DNA from: Candidatus Faeciplasma pullistercoris
Lineage (GTDB): Bacteria; Bacillota; Clostridia; Oscillospirales; Ruminococcaceae
Reading direction: 5' to 3'
DNA length: 64,000 nucleotides
NCBI GenBank assembly: GCA_018715525.1
Contig: DVLL01000012.1
Location: 1-64,000, forward strand
Shown here piece by piece: positions 8,188 to 17,741 of the stretch. Within the stretch, counting starts at the first letter, position 1. Each line of letters opens with the position of its first letter. The notes below the pieces were generated by a model. That model was not told the DNA's origin. It did no database searches and saw only the letters and a program-made list of their open reading frames with translations. The translations under genes were made by a program, and so were the position numbers.

Positions 8188-8216
8188 AGTATAGCATCTG
8201 AACACGCAACAGTCAA
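8188..8216 (-). promoter_or_regulatory. Promoter of asd-dapB
   Basis: On the minus strand, TTGACT (8216-8211), 17 bp, TATACT (8193-8188). It drives asd-dapB leftward and faces the queA promoter. Confidence 0.8.
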
Positions 8217-8270
8217 CCAAAACGGAAAATTTATCGCGCTAAATTCCTAAAGATTGGAGCTTTAACTTAA

Positions 8271-9317
8271 ATGCCTGACATAGACAACCTCAAAAAGAGC
8301 GATTTTTACTATGAGCTTCCCCAGGAGCTTATAGCCCAGACGCCGATAGAGCCGAGAAACGCCTCGAGGATGATGGTCATAGAGCGTCAGACGGGAAAAA
8401 TCACGCACGACCATTTTTATAATCTCGGAAAATACCTTCGCAAGGGAGACACTCTGATAGTCAACGATTCGAGAGTCCTTCCCGCGAGGATTTACGGTGA
8501 AAAGGCTGACAACGGCAGCTTTATCGAGTTTTTGCTTCTTGAGCAGAGGGAGAACATGGTCTGGGAGATACTCTGCCGCCCCGGAAAGAAAGCTAAGGTC
8601 GGAACCCGGTTCAGCTTCTGCGGAGGCAGACTCACCGCCGAGATACTTGAGGTTCTGGAGGACGGCAACCGCATAGCAAGGTTTTACTGCGAGGGGAGCC
8701 TTTACGCGGTCCTTGATGAGATAGGTCAGATGCCCCTTCCTCCGTACATAACAGAGAAGCTGAGGGACAAGGAAAGATACCAGACGGTATATTCAAACGA
8801 GGTGGGCTCAGCCGCAGCCCCCACGGCTGGACTGCATTTTACAGAGGAGCAGCTTAAGAGCCTTGAGGAGGCGGGTATAAATATCGGCAGAGTGACACTT
8901 CATGTGGGGCTTGGGACCTTCCGCCCGGTCAAGGAGGACAAGGTCGCGGATCACAAGATGCACTCCGAGTATTATGAGCTCTCAGAGAGCACCGCTCTGC
9001 TGATAAACCGCACGAAGGCTCAGGGCGGCAGGGTGATAGCTGTCGGAACCACCTCCTGCCGCACGCTCGAGAGCGTTGCTTCCCTCAACGACGGCAAAAT
9101 AGTCGCTTCGCACGGCAGCACAGACATTTTTATATATCCCGGCTATAAGTTCAAGGCGATAGACGGGCTTATAACAAATTTCCATCTCCCGGAGAGCACG
9201 CTTATAATGCTTGTTTCGGCGTTTTTGGGGTATGAAAACACCATGAACGCCTATAAGTGCGCGGTGGACGAGAGGTACAGGTTCTTCAGCTTCGGGGACG
9301 CGATGGCGATTTTGTGA
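8271..9317 (+). CDS. queA: S-adenosylmethionine:tRNA ribosyltransferase-isomerase
   Basis: 348 residues, normal for the family. Recognisable blocks are FYYELPQELIAQ at the start, NDSRVLPARI, PTAGLHFT, TLHVGLGTFRPV and ITNFHLPESTLIMLVSAF. The enzyme moves the ribosyl part of S-adenosylmethionine onto preQ1 at the wobble position of tRNA, forming epoxyqueuosine. It stands about 470 bp before tgt with one membrane gene between them, so queuosine synthesis steps cluster here. ATG start with a GGAG site. Confidence 0.97.
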   Translation: MPDIDNLKKSDFYYELPQELIAQTPIEPRNASRMMVIERQTGKITHDHFYNLGKYLRKGDTLIVNDSRVLPARIYGEKADNGSFIEFLLLEQRENMVWEILCRPGKKAKVGTRFSFCGGRLTAEILEVLEDGNRIARFYCEGSLYAVLDEIGQMPLPPYITEKLRDKERYQTVYSNEVGSAAAPTAGLHFTEEQLKSLEEAGINIGRVTLHVGLGTFRPVKEDKVADHKMHSEYYELSESTALLINRTKAQGGRVIAVGTTSCRTLESVASLNDGKIVASHGSTDIFIYPGYKFKAIDGLITNFHLPESTLIMLVSAFLGYENTMNAYKCAVDERYRFFSFGDAMAIL

Positions 9318-9335
9318 TAAGTATGGCGGTATCGG

Positions 9336-9364
9336 TTGACGAAACGCCGCCGAGGTAGTATAGT
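9336..9364 (+). promoter_or_regulatory. Promoter upstream of the 117-residue membrane protein
   Basis: TTGACG (9336-9341), 17 bp, TATAGT (9359-9364), about 44 bp before the start at 9408. It probably also drives tgt. Confidence 0.7.
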
Positions 9365-9407
9365 TATACGTGCATAATATTTGTTTGCGACATCAGGGGG
9401 TAGAAAA

Positions 9408-9761
9408 ATGAGCCTTAAAAGAGATCTTAAAACGCTGAACGAATTTACGGACAATCCTTATGATGCCAAGTATCGTCCCGAAAAGGAAATGAGAAAATTT
9501 TTCATACTGCTTATGATATTGCTTCCGATACTTTTAGGCTTATTCCGCGGTTTTTGGATACTTGCTGCCGGACCGCTGTCTATATACTGGATAGTAATGT
9601 TCGTCAAATCCCGCGAATACTGGAAGGCGCTCGGCTGGAAGACGATCTGGTGGATACTCCCGACCGTAATAATGGGGATTGTCGGAATTGTCCTTGCCGC
9701 TACAGGCGCAATTTTCAGCCTCTTCAACTGGATATTCAACAACCTGTTCTTCTATGTATGA
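9408..9761 (+). CDS. Membrane protein of unknown function
   Basis: 117 residues from the ATG at 9408, which follows an AGGGGG site. A soluble, charged first 32 residues (KRDLKTLNEFTDNPYD) lead into three hydrophobic segments (about 34-50, 54-66 and 83-115), the last rich in Trp and Phe. No family recognised. It sits between queA and tgt, 29 bp before tgt, so it is probably co-transcribed with tgt. A role in queuosine precursor uptake is tempting but its size and sequence do not match known transporters. Confidence 0.7.
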   Translation: MSLKRDLKTLNEFTDNPYDAKYRPEKEMRKFFILLMILLPILLGLFRGFWILAAGPLSIYWIVMFVKSREYWKALGWKTIWWILPTVIMGIVGIVLAATGAIFSLFNWIFNNLFFYV

Positions 9762-9787
9762 TCTATAAAGTTCTGATTCGGAGTTAA

Positions 9788-10927
<1,140 letters not shown>

Positions 10928-10994
10928 CGGCTCTGCGGCTTTCGCCGAGGACAGATTTTGATTTAAGAGACGTAAGGAAACGGAGTTAAATTAT

Positions 10995-11567
10995 ATGACG
11001 CTGGTTGAAGTTTTTTTGATAGCCTTAGGTCTTTCGATGGATGCTTTCGCGGTTTCCGTGACAAACGGAATGTGCCGAAAAAACATGAAACTCGGCTGGA
11101 CGATCGGCATTGGAGCCTGCTTTGGGCTTTTTCAGGGCTTGATGCCCGCCGCCGGGTTTGTTTTGGGAAGCACCTTCGCCAAGTATGTGCAGTCTGTTGA
11201 CCATGTGATAGCCCTTGTTCTTCTTGGCTTTATAGGCGGAAAGATGCTTATTGACGGAGTGGAGAAAAAGGACGAAGACGATTCCTGCGTGTGTGTGCTT
11301 ACGCTCGGCGCGCTGCTTTTGCAGGGCGTCGCTACGAGTATAGACGCGCTCGCGGTTGGAGTGTCCTTTGCCGCGGTAATGGACGGCTATGCCACTATGC
11401 TTATGAGCGTATCGGTGATAGCGCTGACAACATTTGTGCTGAGCGTCATAGGCGTTGCCGTAGGCAAGAGGTTCGGAGATTTCTTAAACAACAAGGCGCA
11501 GATAGTAGGCGGTTTGATTCTTATCGGTATAGGGGTGAAAATCTTTGTCGAGCATGTTTTCTTCTGA
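10995..11567 (+). CDS. mntP: MntP-family manganese efflux pump
   Basis: 190 residues with six predicted helices in two similar halves. Each half has the acidic family motif: GLSMDAFAVSV near residue 13 and SIDALAVGVSF near 118. These Asp residues line the Mn(II) path in MntP. Exports manganese across the cytoplasmic membrane. No yybP-ykoY riboswitch is seen in the 67 bp upstream, so regulation is not evident. Its 3' end overlaps the next gene by 23 bp. Confidence 0.9.
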   Translation: MTLVEVFLIALGLSMDAFAVSVTNGMCRKNMKLGWTIGIGACFGLFQGLMPAAGFVLGSTFAKYVQSVDHVIALVLLGFIGGKMLIDGVEKKDEDDSCVCVLTLGALLLQGVATSIDALAVGVSFAAVMDGYATMLMSVSVIALTTFVLSVIGVAVGKRFGDFLNNKAQIVGGLILIGIGVKIFVEHVFF

Positions 11568-12228
11568 CGCGGGGCTTTGCATTTTCGATCTTGACGGAAC
11601 GCTCGTGGATACGATACAAGACCTCGGCAACAGCATGAGCTACGCGCTCAGAGAGCTTGGACTGCCTGTAAGGACGATGGAGGAGTATACGCGCTTTGTC
11701 GGCAACGGCACGCTGCTTCTGGCAAAGCGTTCGCTTCCTGACAGCCTTAAGGAGGACGAGCAGCTTCTTAACAAGGCGCATGAGCTTTTCAGCGGCTATT
11801 ACGCTGTGCACTACGCAGACAATTCCCGTGTTTACGACGGTATACAGCCTGTTTTGGATGAGCTCAGGGGCAGGGGAGTGAAGCTCGGCGTTCTTACAAA
11901 CAAGCCTGACAGATTTGCCAAGACGATAATAGAAAAGCTTTTCCCAAAGGGAACCTTTGATATAGTGCTGGGAAGCAGGGACGGTGTTCCCAAGAAGCCG
12001 GATCCGGCTGCCGAGAACGAGATAATCTATGCCCTCGGAGCGGACAAAAGCCGCGTTTTTCATCTCGGGGATTCCGATGTGGACGTTTTTACCGCAAAAA
12101 ACGCCGGCGTAAGGAGCATTGGCTGTTCGTGGGGATTTCGCTCAAGGCAGTCGCTTGTTGACGCGGGCGCGGATTTTATCGCGGACAGGCCGTGGGATAT
12201 ATGCGAAATTTTATTAAAAAACAGTTGA
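11545..12228 (+). CDS. HAD-family phosphatase, phosphoglycolate phosphatase-like
   Basis: 227 residues from a TTG at 11545 with AGGGGTG seven bases upstream; an ATG at 11554 is an alternative without a well-placed site. HAD motif I is FDLDGTLVDT, motif II is GVLTNKPD, motif III Lys is in GVPKKPDP, and motif IV is HLGDSDVDV. A helical cap lies between motifs I and II. This is the Gph/PpaX class, hydrolysing small phosphate esters; the substrate cannot be read from sequence. It overlaps mntP, which indicates an operon. The promoter for the next operon overlaps its stop codon. Confidence 0.85.
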   Translation: MSSMFSSDAGLCIFDLDGTLVDTIQDLGNSMSYALRELGLPVRTMEEYTRFVGNGTLLLAKRSLPDSLKEDEQLLNKAHELFSGYYAVHYADNSRVYDGIQPVLDELRGRGVKLGVLTNKPDRFAKTIIEKLFPKGTFDIVLGSRDGVPKKPDPAAENEIIYALGADKSRVFHLGDSDVDVFTAKNAGVRSIGCSWGFRSRQSLVDAGADFIADRPWDICEILLKNS

Positions 12229-12253
12229 AATCTGGTTTTTGGTGTGATATAAT
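12225..12253 (+). promoter_or_regulatory. Promoter of the T-box-flavoprotein-pheST operon
   Basis: TTGAAA (12225-12230), 17 bp, TATAAT (12248-12253). The -35 overlaps the stop codon of the upstream phosphatase gene. Confidence 0.85.
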
Positions 12254-12265
12254 CAACTTACATTT

Positions 12266-12502
12266 GTAAACGCAATGACGAAGAGAGTAGGTCCATAATC
12301 CGGAATTCAGAGAGAACGGCGCTTAGGCTGTGAGCCGTTTATTCCGAGAGGGCTGAAGTTCACTTCCGAGCGGTCTCGCTGAAGCCTGTTTGGTTGTAGG
12401 CGGGAACGCAGATGCCGCGTTATGGCATTAAGGAGTGTTGGCTCCCGAAAAAATGGGTGGTTTATGAGCTTGTCTTGTCCCGTTTGGGGCAGGGCAATTT
12501 TT
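12266..12502 (+). promoter_or_regulatory. T-box leader, phenylalanine specifier
   Basis: The leader shows T-box landmarks in order: AATGACGAAGAGAG near 12274, the AGAGAGAACGGCG element, GGCTGTGAGCC in the distal Stem I loop, and a specifier loop GAAGTTCACTTCC with codon TTC (Phe) at 12359-12361. The T-box bulge GGGTGGTT follows at about 12455-12462, whose TGGT can pair with the ACCA end of tRNA-Phe. A terminator follows at 12470-12502. Uncharged tRNA-Phe should stabilise the antiterminator and turn the operon on. The pheS and pheT genes downstream agree with the specifier. Confidence 0.88.
12470..12502 (+). terminator. T-box attenuator terminator
   Basis: A 12-bp stem (12470-12481 with 12486-12497, three G-U pairs) with a GTTT loop, followed by TTTTT. 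It starts about 9 nt after the T-box bulge, as expected for the competing terminator. Confidence 0.85.
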
Positions 12503-12556
12503 GTTGTGTCGGAAATAAGCTTTGTCCGAACAGACGAAAGGAGCTGAGCGTACAGG

Positions 12557-13615
12557 ATGCTTGACTACGACGTTGCCGTTATCGGAGGCGGACCGGCGGG
12601 CGCGAGCTTTGCGAGGCTTGCGGGGAAGAAGCTGAAAATAGCGCTCATTGATAAAACCGGAATGCCCGGAGAGCGCGTGAAGCCGTGCGGAGGGCTGCTT
12701 TCGCCCGACGCCCAGAAGCAGCTTGCAAGAAGCGGGCTTACGCTCCCTAAGGAGCTTCTTGTTACGCCGCAGATATTCGCGGTCAAGACGATGGATCTTG
12801 GAAGCGGCGCCGTGAGATATTACCAGCGCTCCTATCTGAACATGGACAGGGCGAGATTTGACAGCTGGCTGAGATCTCTTATACCCGAAGAGGTGGATAT
12901 GATACGCGGAAGGTGCGTGAGCATTTCCCGCCGGGACGGCGGCTTTGATGTAAGCTACCGAGACTACGGTGAAAATAAATCGCTGAGCGCAAGGTATATC
13001 GTCGGCGCGGACGGAGCGGATTCACTGGTTAGAAGGACTTTTTTCGCTGACCTGAGAATAAGGAGATATGTCGCGCTGCAAAGGTGGTATGTCCGTGACA
13101 GAGCGGCGCCGTTTTACTCCTGCGTGTTCGATCCCGATACCTCCGACTGCTGCTCGTGGTCGGTGTCAAAAGACGAGTATATGATATACGGCGGGGCGTT
13201 TAAAAGCCGCGGCTGCCGCGAGGCGTTTGAGAGGCAGCTTGAGTCTGCCGCTAAAGAGGGCTTTGAGTTCGGCGAGTGCGTCAGAAACGAGGCGTGTATG
13301 GTGTGCAGGCCAAAATCGGTTTCCGAGATATACGGCGGGCGCGACGGGGTGATGCTCCTCGGAGAGGCGGGCGGCTTTATAAGTCCGAGCTCCCTTGAGG
13401 GGATAAGCTGGGCTATGAGGTGCGCGGAGTACGCGTCAATGGCGTTTGATACCTGTGACCCGGTCAAAGCATATTCAAGGCTGACCCGAAGACTGAAGCT
13501 TGAGCTTTTTTTCAAAATGCTCAAGTGTCCGTTTATGTATAATCCGCTGCTCAGGCGGCTGGTAATGGCATCAAAAATAACATCGCTTAAAAGTATAACT
13601 GATGAAAGGAAATGA
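12557..13615 (+). CDS. FAD-dependent oxidoreductase, geranylgeranyl reductase family
   Basis: 352 residues. Dinucleotide-binding VIGGGPAGASFA at the N-terminus, then RVKPCGGLLSP, a hallmark of the geranylgeranyl reductase/CbrA-like branch, then VGADGADS and GEAGGFISPSSLEGISWAM for FAD. The family reduces isoprenoid double bonds or acts on unknown hydrophobic substrates; the substrate here is unknown. The gene is first behind a Phe T-box and four bases before pheS, so its level should follow phenylalanyl-tRNA charging, which is unexpected for this family. Confidence 0.85.
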   Translation: MLDYDVAVIGGGPAGASFARLAGKKLKIALIDKTGMPGERVKPCGGLLSPDAQKQLARSGLTLPKELLVTPQIFAVKTMDLGSGAVRYYQRSYLNMDRARFDSWLRSLIPEEVDMIRGRCVSISRRDGGFDVSYRDYGENKSLSARYIVGADGADSLVRRTFFADLRIRRYVALQRWYVRDRAAPFYSCVFDPDTSDCCSWSVSKDEYMIYGGAFKSRGCREAFERQLESAAKEGFEFGECVRNEACMVCRPKSVSEIYGGRDGVMLLGEAGGFISPSSLEGISWAMRCAEYASMAFDTCDPVKAYSRLTRRLKLELFFKMLKCPFMYNPLLRRLVMASKITSLKSITDERK

Positions 13616-13619
13616 TTAA

Positions 13620-14639
13620 ATGAAAGAGCAGCTTGAAAATATTGAGCTTCGCGCGAGACAGGAGCTTGAAAAGATTCAGGACTCGGCAGAGCTTGAGATC
13701 CTCAGAGTAAGGTACCTCGGCAAAAAGGGAGAGCTTACCGCTATCCTAAAGCAGATGGCTACGCTGTCGGCGGAGCAGAGGCCTGTAATCGGTCAGCTCG
13801 CAAACAGGATAAGAGCGGACATTGAGGAGGCGATTTCGGCTCGAATGGCTCAGCTCAAGGCGGCGTTGTCCGAAAAAAGGCTTAAGGAGGAGAGAATAGA
13901 CGTTACTCTTCCCGGCAAAAAGCGTGAGATAGGAAAGCTGCATCCCCTTAACTCCGTTCTCAACGAAATAAAGGAGATATTCTTGGGAATGGGCTTTGAC
14001 GTAGTCGACGGACCCGAGGTAGAGTACGACTACTATAACTTTGAGGCGCTGAATCTCCCGCCGGATCATCCTGCGAGAGATACTCAGGACACCTTCTATG
14101 TTTCGGACAAGATACTTTTAAGAACGCAGACCTCGTCTGTGCAGATCCATGTAATGGAGAACCAGAAGCCCCCGATACGCATAATCTCTCCCGGAAGAGT
14201 GTACCGCTCAGACGCGGTGGACGCTACTCACTCGCCGATATTCCATCAGATAGAGGGGCTTGTTGTCGATAAGGGGATAACCATGGCAGACCTTGTCGGT
14301 ACGCTTGACCTTTTGATGAAGAGACTGTACGGCGACGACTGCAAGATCCGTTTAAGACCTCATCACTTCCCGTTTACCGAGCCTTCCGCCGAGGTCGACG
14401 TACTGTGCTTCAACTGCGGAGGAAAGGGCTGCAGCATGTGCAAGAACGAGGGCTATGTGGAGCTTCTCGGAGCGGGAATGGTTCACCCCAAGGTTTTGGC
14501 CAACTGCGGCATAGACCCCGACGTGTACTCCGGCTTCGCGTTCGGCATGGGACTTGAAAGAATAGTAATGAGAAAGTACGGAATAAACGATATGAGACTT
14601 TTGTATGAGAACGACCTTCGTTTTCTCAATCAGTTCTGA
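13620..14639 (+). CDS. pheS: Phenylalanyl-tRNA synthetase alpha subunit
   Basis: 339 residues, standard. The coiled-coil N-terminus (1-85) binds tRNA-Phe. The class II catalytic core shows motif 1 ([13 protein letters not shown]), [21 protein letters not shown], motif 2 around [14 protein letters not shown], and motif 3 [29 protein letters not shown] cysteine cluster is typical of Clostridia PheS. Together with PheT it forms the heterotetramer that charges tRNA-Phe. Second gene of the T-box operon. Confidence 0.98.
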   Translation: MKEQLENIELRARQELEKIQDSAELEILRVRYLGKKGELTAILKQMATLSAEQRPVIGQLANRIRADIEEAISARMAQLKAALSEKRLKEERIDVTLPGKKREIGKLHPLNSVLNEIKEIFLGMGFDVVDGPEVEYDYYNFEALNLPPDHPARDTQDTFYVSDKILLRTQTSSVQIHVMENQKPPIRIISPGRVYRSDAVDATHSPIFHQIEGLVVDKGITMADLVGTLDLLMKRLYGDDCKIRLRPHHFPFTEPSAEVDVLCFNCGGKGCSMCKNEGYVELLGAGMVHPKVLANCGIDPDVYSGFAFGMGLERIVMRKYGINDMRLLYENDLRFLNQF

Positions 14640-14659
14640 CATAAGGAGGAGCCAAAGAT

Positions 14660-17047
14660 ATGGATATTTCGATGAAGTGGCTTGCGGACTATGTTGACAT
14701 AGACGAGCCGATTAAGAAGTTCTGCTATGATATGACCATGACCGGCTCAAAGGTCGAGGGCTATGAGGAGGAAGGAGCCAAGGTAACAAACACCGTTGTC
14801 GGAAGGATACTCTCAAAGTCAAAGCATGAGAACGCCGACGCCCTGTTCGTCTGCTCAGTAGACATCGGCAGGGAGGAGCCGGTTCAGATAGTCACAAACG
14901 CAAAGAACGTCAAGGAGGGGGATCTTGTGCCCGTTGCTCTTGACGGGGCAACCCTTCCCGAGGGAAAGATCAAAAAGGGCAAGATAAGAGGAGTAGAGAG
15001 CTACGGAATGTTCTGCGGACTTGATACCTTAGGCCTTACTCTGCATGATTTTCCGTATGCAGACCCGGAGGGAGTCTTTGTAATAGAGGAGGACTGCAAG
15101 CCCGGAGACGACATACACGCCGCGATAGGACTCGACGATACCACAGTGGAGTTTGAGATAACCTCAAACAGGGCGGACTGCCTTTCGGTTCTCGGAATAG
15201 CGAGAGAGGCGGCGGCGACCTTCCAGAAGCCGTTTAATTATAAAAAGCCGGAATATAAGGGCGTGAGCGAGGATATAAATAAATATCTGAGCGTAAACGT
15301 GGAGAACACCGACCTTTGCCACCGCTATATCGGCGGAATAGTAAAGAATGTCAAGATCCAGCCCTCGCCGCGCTGGATGCGCGAGAGGCTTCGCGCGTGC
15401 GGAGTAAGACCGATAAACAACCTCGTCGACATAACAAACTATGTAATGCTCGAGTACGGTCAGCCGATGCACGCCTTTGACATAAGATACCTCGCCGGCG
15501 GAAAGATAAACATCAGGAACGCCCATGCCGGTGAGAAGATAACAACCCTTGACGGAGTGGACAGAGTCCTTTCTCCCGAGATGCTGGTGATAGCCGACGC
15601 AGAAAAGCCGGTAGCTGTCGCCGGAGTAATGGGCGGAGAGTACAGCGGGATAATGGACGACACGCAAACCGTTGTTTTTGAGTCCGCCTGCTTTGACGGC
15701 GCTTCGGTGAGAAGAACTGCCAAGAAGCTCGGAATGCGCACCGACGCTTCGGCGAGATTTGAAAAGGGTCTTGACGCTCACGGGTGCATGCCGGCGATCC
15801 TTAGAGCCTTTGAGCTCTGTGAGCTGCTCGGCTGCGGAGAGCCGCTAAATAGCGTAATAGACTGCGACTACAACACGAGACCTCAGGCTGTGGTTCCGTT
15901 TGACCCCGACTGGACAAACGCTTTCCTCGGCACTGATATACCTGCGCAGGATATGGTTGGATATCTTGAGAAGATAGGCTTCGAGGTTCGTGACGGCAAT
16001 GTCTACTCTCCTTCTTTCAGAATAGACATCGAGTCAAAGGCCGACATAGCCGAGGAGATCGCGAGATTTTACGGCTACAACAATATCAAGGGCACTATAA
16101 TCACGGGAATAGCCAACGCGAAGCTTACAGACAGGCAGAAGCTTGAGCGCAAGGTCGAGAGCGCCTGCATATCCATGGGCTTGAACCAGATAAACACCTT
16201 CTCGTTCATATCCCCCAAGTATTATGACAAGATAAGGCTTCCGCAGAACAGCAGCCTGAGAAAGAGCGTCGTAATAACAAACCCGCTCGGAGAGGACACC
16301 TCCGTCATGAGGACTACGGTGCTTCCGTCGATGTGCGAGGTGGTTGCGAGAAACTACAATTACCGCAACCCCGAGGCGGCTCTCTTTGAGATAGGCACCG
16401 AGTACATTGTCACCGGAGAGGATACGCTTCCTCTTGAGCCGGTAAGGCTGGCTGTAGGAATGTACGGAAACGGAACCGACTTTTACAGCGTAAAGGGAGT
16501 CGTCGATGAACTGCTTGATACCTTGGGAATCTCGGAATATGAGATAGAAGCGGCGGGCGAGGGCTGCGGCTTTGACGAGGTAAGCGCTTTCCATCCCGGA
16601 AGGGTGGCGGTTGCGAAAGTGGACGGCAAGCCGTTGGCGGTATTCGGAGAGCTGCACCCGGATGTTCTTGAGACCTACGGTATAGGCGTCAGGGCGTATG
16701 CCGCCAAGGTGCTTATTACAGAGCTTCTGGACATAGACATTCCCGAAAAGACCTATAAGCCTCTGCCCAAGTACCCCGCCACCACAAGAGACATCTCGCT
16801 CATATGCGACGACGAGATACCGGTGGCGCTGCTTGAGAAGCTCATAAAGGAAGCGGTCGGCGGAATCCTTGAAAAGGTAACTCTGTTTGACGTCTACAAG
16901 GGAGAGCAGATAGAGAGCGGTAAGAAGTCGGTGGCATTCTCGGTGTCTATGCGTTCTCACGACGGCACGCTTACAGACGAGCAGGCTGACGCCGCTATGA
17001 AGAGAGTAGTCAAGGCTCTTTCAAAAATCAATGCTGAGGTAAGATAA
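14660..17047 (+). CDS. pheT: Phenylalanyl-tRNA synthetase beta subunit
   Basis: 795 residues. Domain order: tRNA-binding OB fold (about 40-155), B3/B4 editing domain (about 210-390), B5 domain, a catalytic-like core (NPLGEDTSVMRTTVLPSM), and the C-terminal ferredoxin-fold anticodon-binding domain (YPATTRDISLI... to the end). It edits mischarged Tyr-tRNA-Phe and contributes to tRNA binding. It starts 20 bp after pheS with an AAGGAGGAG site. Confidence 0.98.
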   Translation: MDISMKWLADYVDIDEPIKKFCYDMTMTGSKVEGYEEEGAKVTNTVVGRILSKSKHENADALFVCSVDIGREEPVQIVTNAKNVKEGDLVPVALDGATLPEGKIKKGKIRGVESYGMFCGLDTLGLTLHDFPYADPEGVFVIEEDCKPGDDIHAAIGLDDTTVEFEITSNRADCLSVLGIAREAAATFQKPFNYKKPEYKGVSEDINKYLSVNVENTDLCHRYIGGIVKNVKIQPSPRWMRERLRACGVRPINNLVDITNYVMLEYGQPMHAFDIRYLAGGKINIRNAHAGEKITTLDGVDRVLSPEMLVIADAEKPVAVAGVMGGEYSGIMDDTQTVVFESACFDGASVRRTAKKLGMRTDASARFEKGLDAHGCMPAILRAFELCELLGCGEPLNSVIDCDYNTRPQAVVPFDPDWTNAFLGTDIPAQDMVGYLEKIGFEVRDGNVYSPSFRIDIESKADIAEEIARFYGYNNIKGTIITGIANAKLTDRQKLERKVESACISMGLNQINTFSFISPKYYDKIRLPQNSSLRKSVVITNPLGEDTSVMRTTVLPSMCEVVARNYNYRNPEAALFEIGTEYIVTGEDTLPLEPVRLAVGMYGNGTDFYSVKGVVDELLDTLGISEYEIEAAGEGCGFDEVSAFHPGRVAVAKVDGKPLAVFGELHPDVLETYGIGVRAYAAKVLITELLDIDIPEKTYKPLPKYPATTRDISLICDDEIPVALLEKLIKEAVGGILEKVTLFDVYKGEQIESGKKSVAFSVSMRSHDGTLTDEQADAAMKRVVKALSKINAEVR

Positions 17048-17092
17048 CCAAACTCAGGCAAAAGTTTTTCTTGAAAAAGGGGCGTTGCGCTC

Positions 17093-17121
17093 TTGCTATT
17101 TGAGTCAACAGAGGGTATAAT
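17093..17121 (+). promoter_or_regulatory. Promoter of ireB
   Basis: TTGCTA (17093-17098), 17 bp, TATAAT (17116-17121), about 54 bp before the ireB start. Confidence 0.75.
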
Positions 17122-17175
17122 AAACTCATATGGTGGTGCGGTGTAGCTGCATACTAAATAAAGGAGTTGACTTAT

Positions 17176-17424
17176 ATGCATGACCAGACGATGACGTTTT
17201 CAGTTAAGCAGGACCGCAAGGAGGAAATCAGAAAGACACTCAATGTTGTGTATGAGGCGCTCCTTGAGAAGGGCTACAATCCGATAAATCAGATTGTGGG
17301 CTATATTCTTTCCGAGGACCCGACATACATCACTACCTATAACAACGCCCGCAGCCTTGTGCGGCATATTGACCGTGACGAGCTTTTGCAGGAAATGGTC
17401 AAGAGCTATCTTGGTCTTAAGTAA
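17176..17424 (+). CDS. ireB: IreB-family regulatory phosphoprotein
   Basis: 82 residues from the ATG at 17176, with AAGGAG nine bases upstream. It matches the UPF0297/YrzL/IreB family: an N-terminal TMTFSVK with Thr residues corresponding to those phosphorylated by a PASTA-domain Ser/Thr kinase in enterococci, then [18 protein letters not shown] and a helical C-terminus. Probably a small cytosolic regulator tied to cell-wall stress signalling (family knowledge). It is usually next to ruvX; here it has its own promoter and terminator. Confidence 0.92.
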   Translation: MHDQTMTFSVKQDRKEEIRKTLNVVYEALLEKGYNPINQIVGYILSEDPTYITTYNNARSLVRHIDRDELLQEMVKSYLGLK

Positions 17425-17433
17425 TAAATTTGC

Positions 17434-17486
17434 AAGGACCGTGCTCCTTATCGCAGAGATGCGATGGGGAAGGCACGGTCTTTTTA
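17434..17486 (+). terminator. Intrinsic terminator of ireB
   Basis: Outer stem GACCGTGC (17437-17444) with GCACGGTC (17473-17480), an inner hairpin ATCGCA/TGCGAT, then TTTTTATTTT. Confidence 0.88.
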
Positions 17487-17516
17487 TTTTGAGAGCAATT
17501 TGTAACTGCGATGTAA

Positions 17517-17545
17517 TTGAAAAGAGGCAGCGGTATATGTATAAT
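17517..17545 (+). promoter_or_regulatory. Promoter upstream of the pdaA-like gene
   Basis: TTGAAA (17517-17522), 17 bp, TATAAT (17540-17545), giving a leader of about 190 nt. I recognise no riboswitch in 17550-17660; a short ORF occupies the end of the leader. Confidence 0.75.
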
Positions 17546-17660
17546 ATATAATATAAATATCGACAAAAAATGCCGTTTATATTTTTAATCCGACTGCATA
17601 TATTATTCTCGCAAAGCAACGCTTAATTCCTTGCGGATTATGTAAGGAAAGAAGGTGCTT

Positions 17661-17741
17661 ATGCGGGCGCGGAAAATAAACGGTATTCCGGTTTCGCGTT
17701 CTATTGTGCCGACGATTCGGCGACGGAGGAATACTATATGA
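17661..17741 (+). CDS. Possible 26-residue leader ORF
   Basis: ATG at 17661 after a GAAAGAAGG site opens MRARKINGIPVSR... ending RRRRNTI. Its TGA overlaps the ATG of the pdaA-like gene (ATGA). The peptide is strongly basic, with a run of CGG CGA CGG AGG arginine codons just before the stop. Either a translationally coupled leader peptide or chance; no homologue is recognised. Confidence 0.3.
   Translation: MRARKINGIPVSRSIVPTIRRRRNTI

Noticed and set aside
17550-17660. Riboswitch (c-di-GMP or c-di-AMP) before the pdaA-like gene
   Set aside because: Some GC-rich pairing is possible, but none of the conserved core sequences of these classes could be found.
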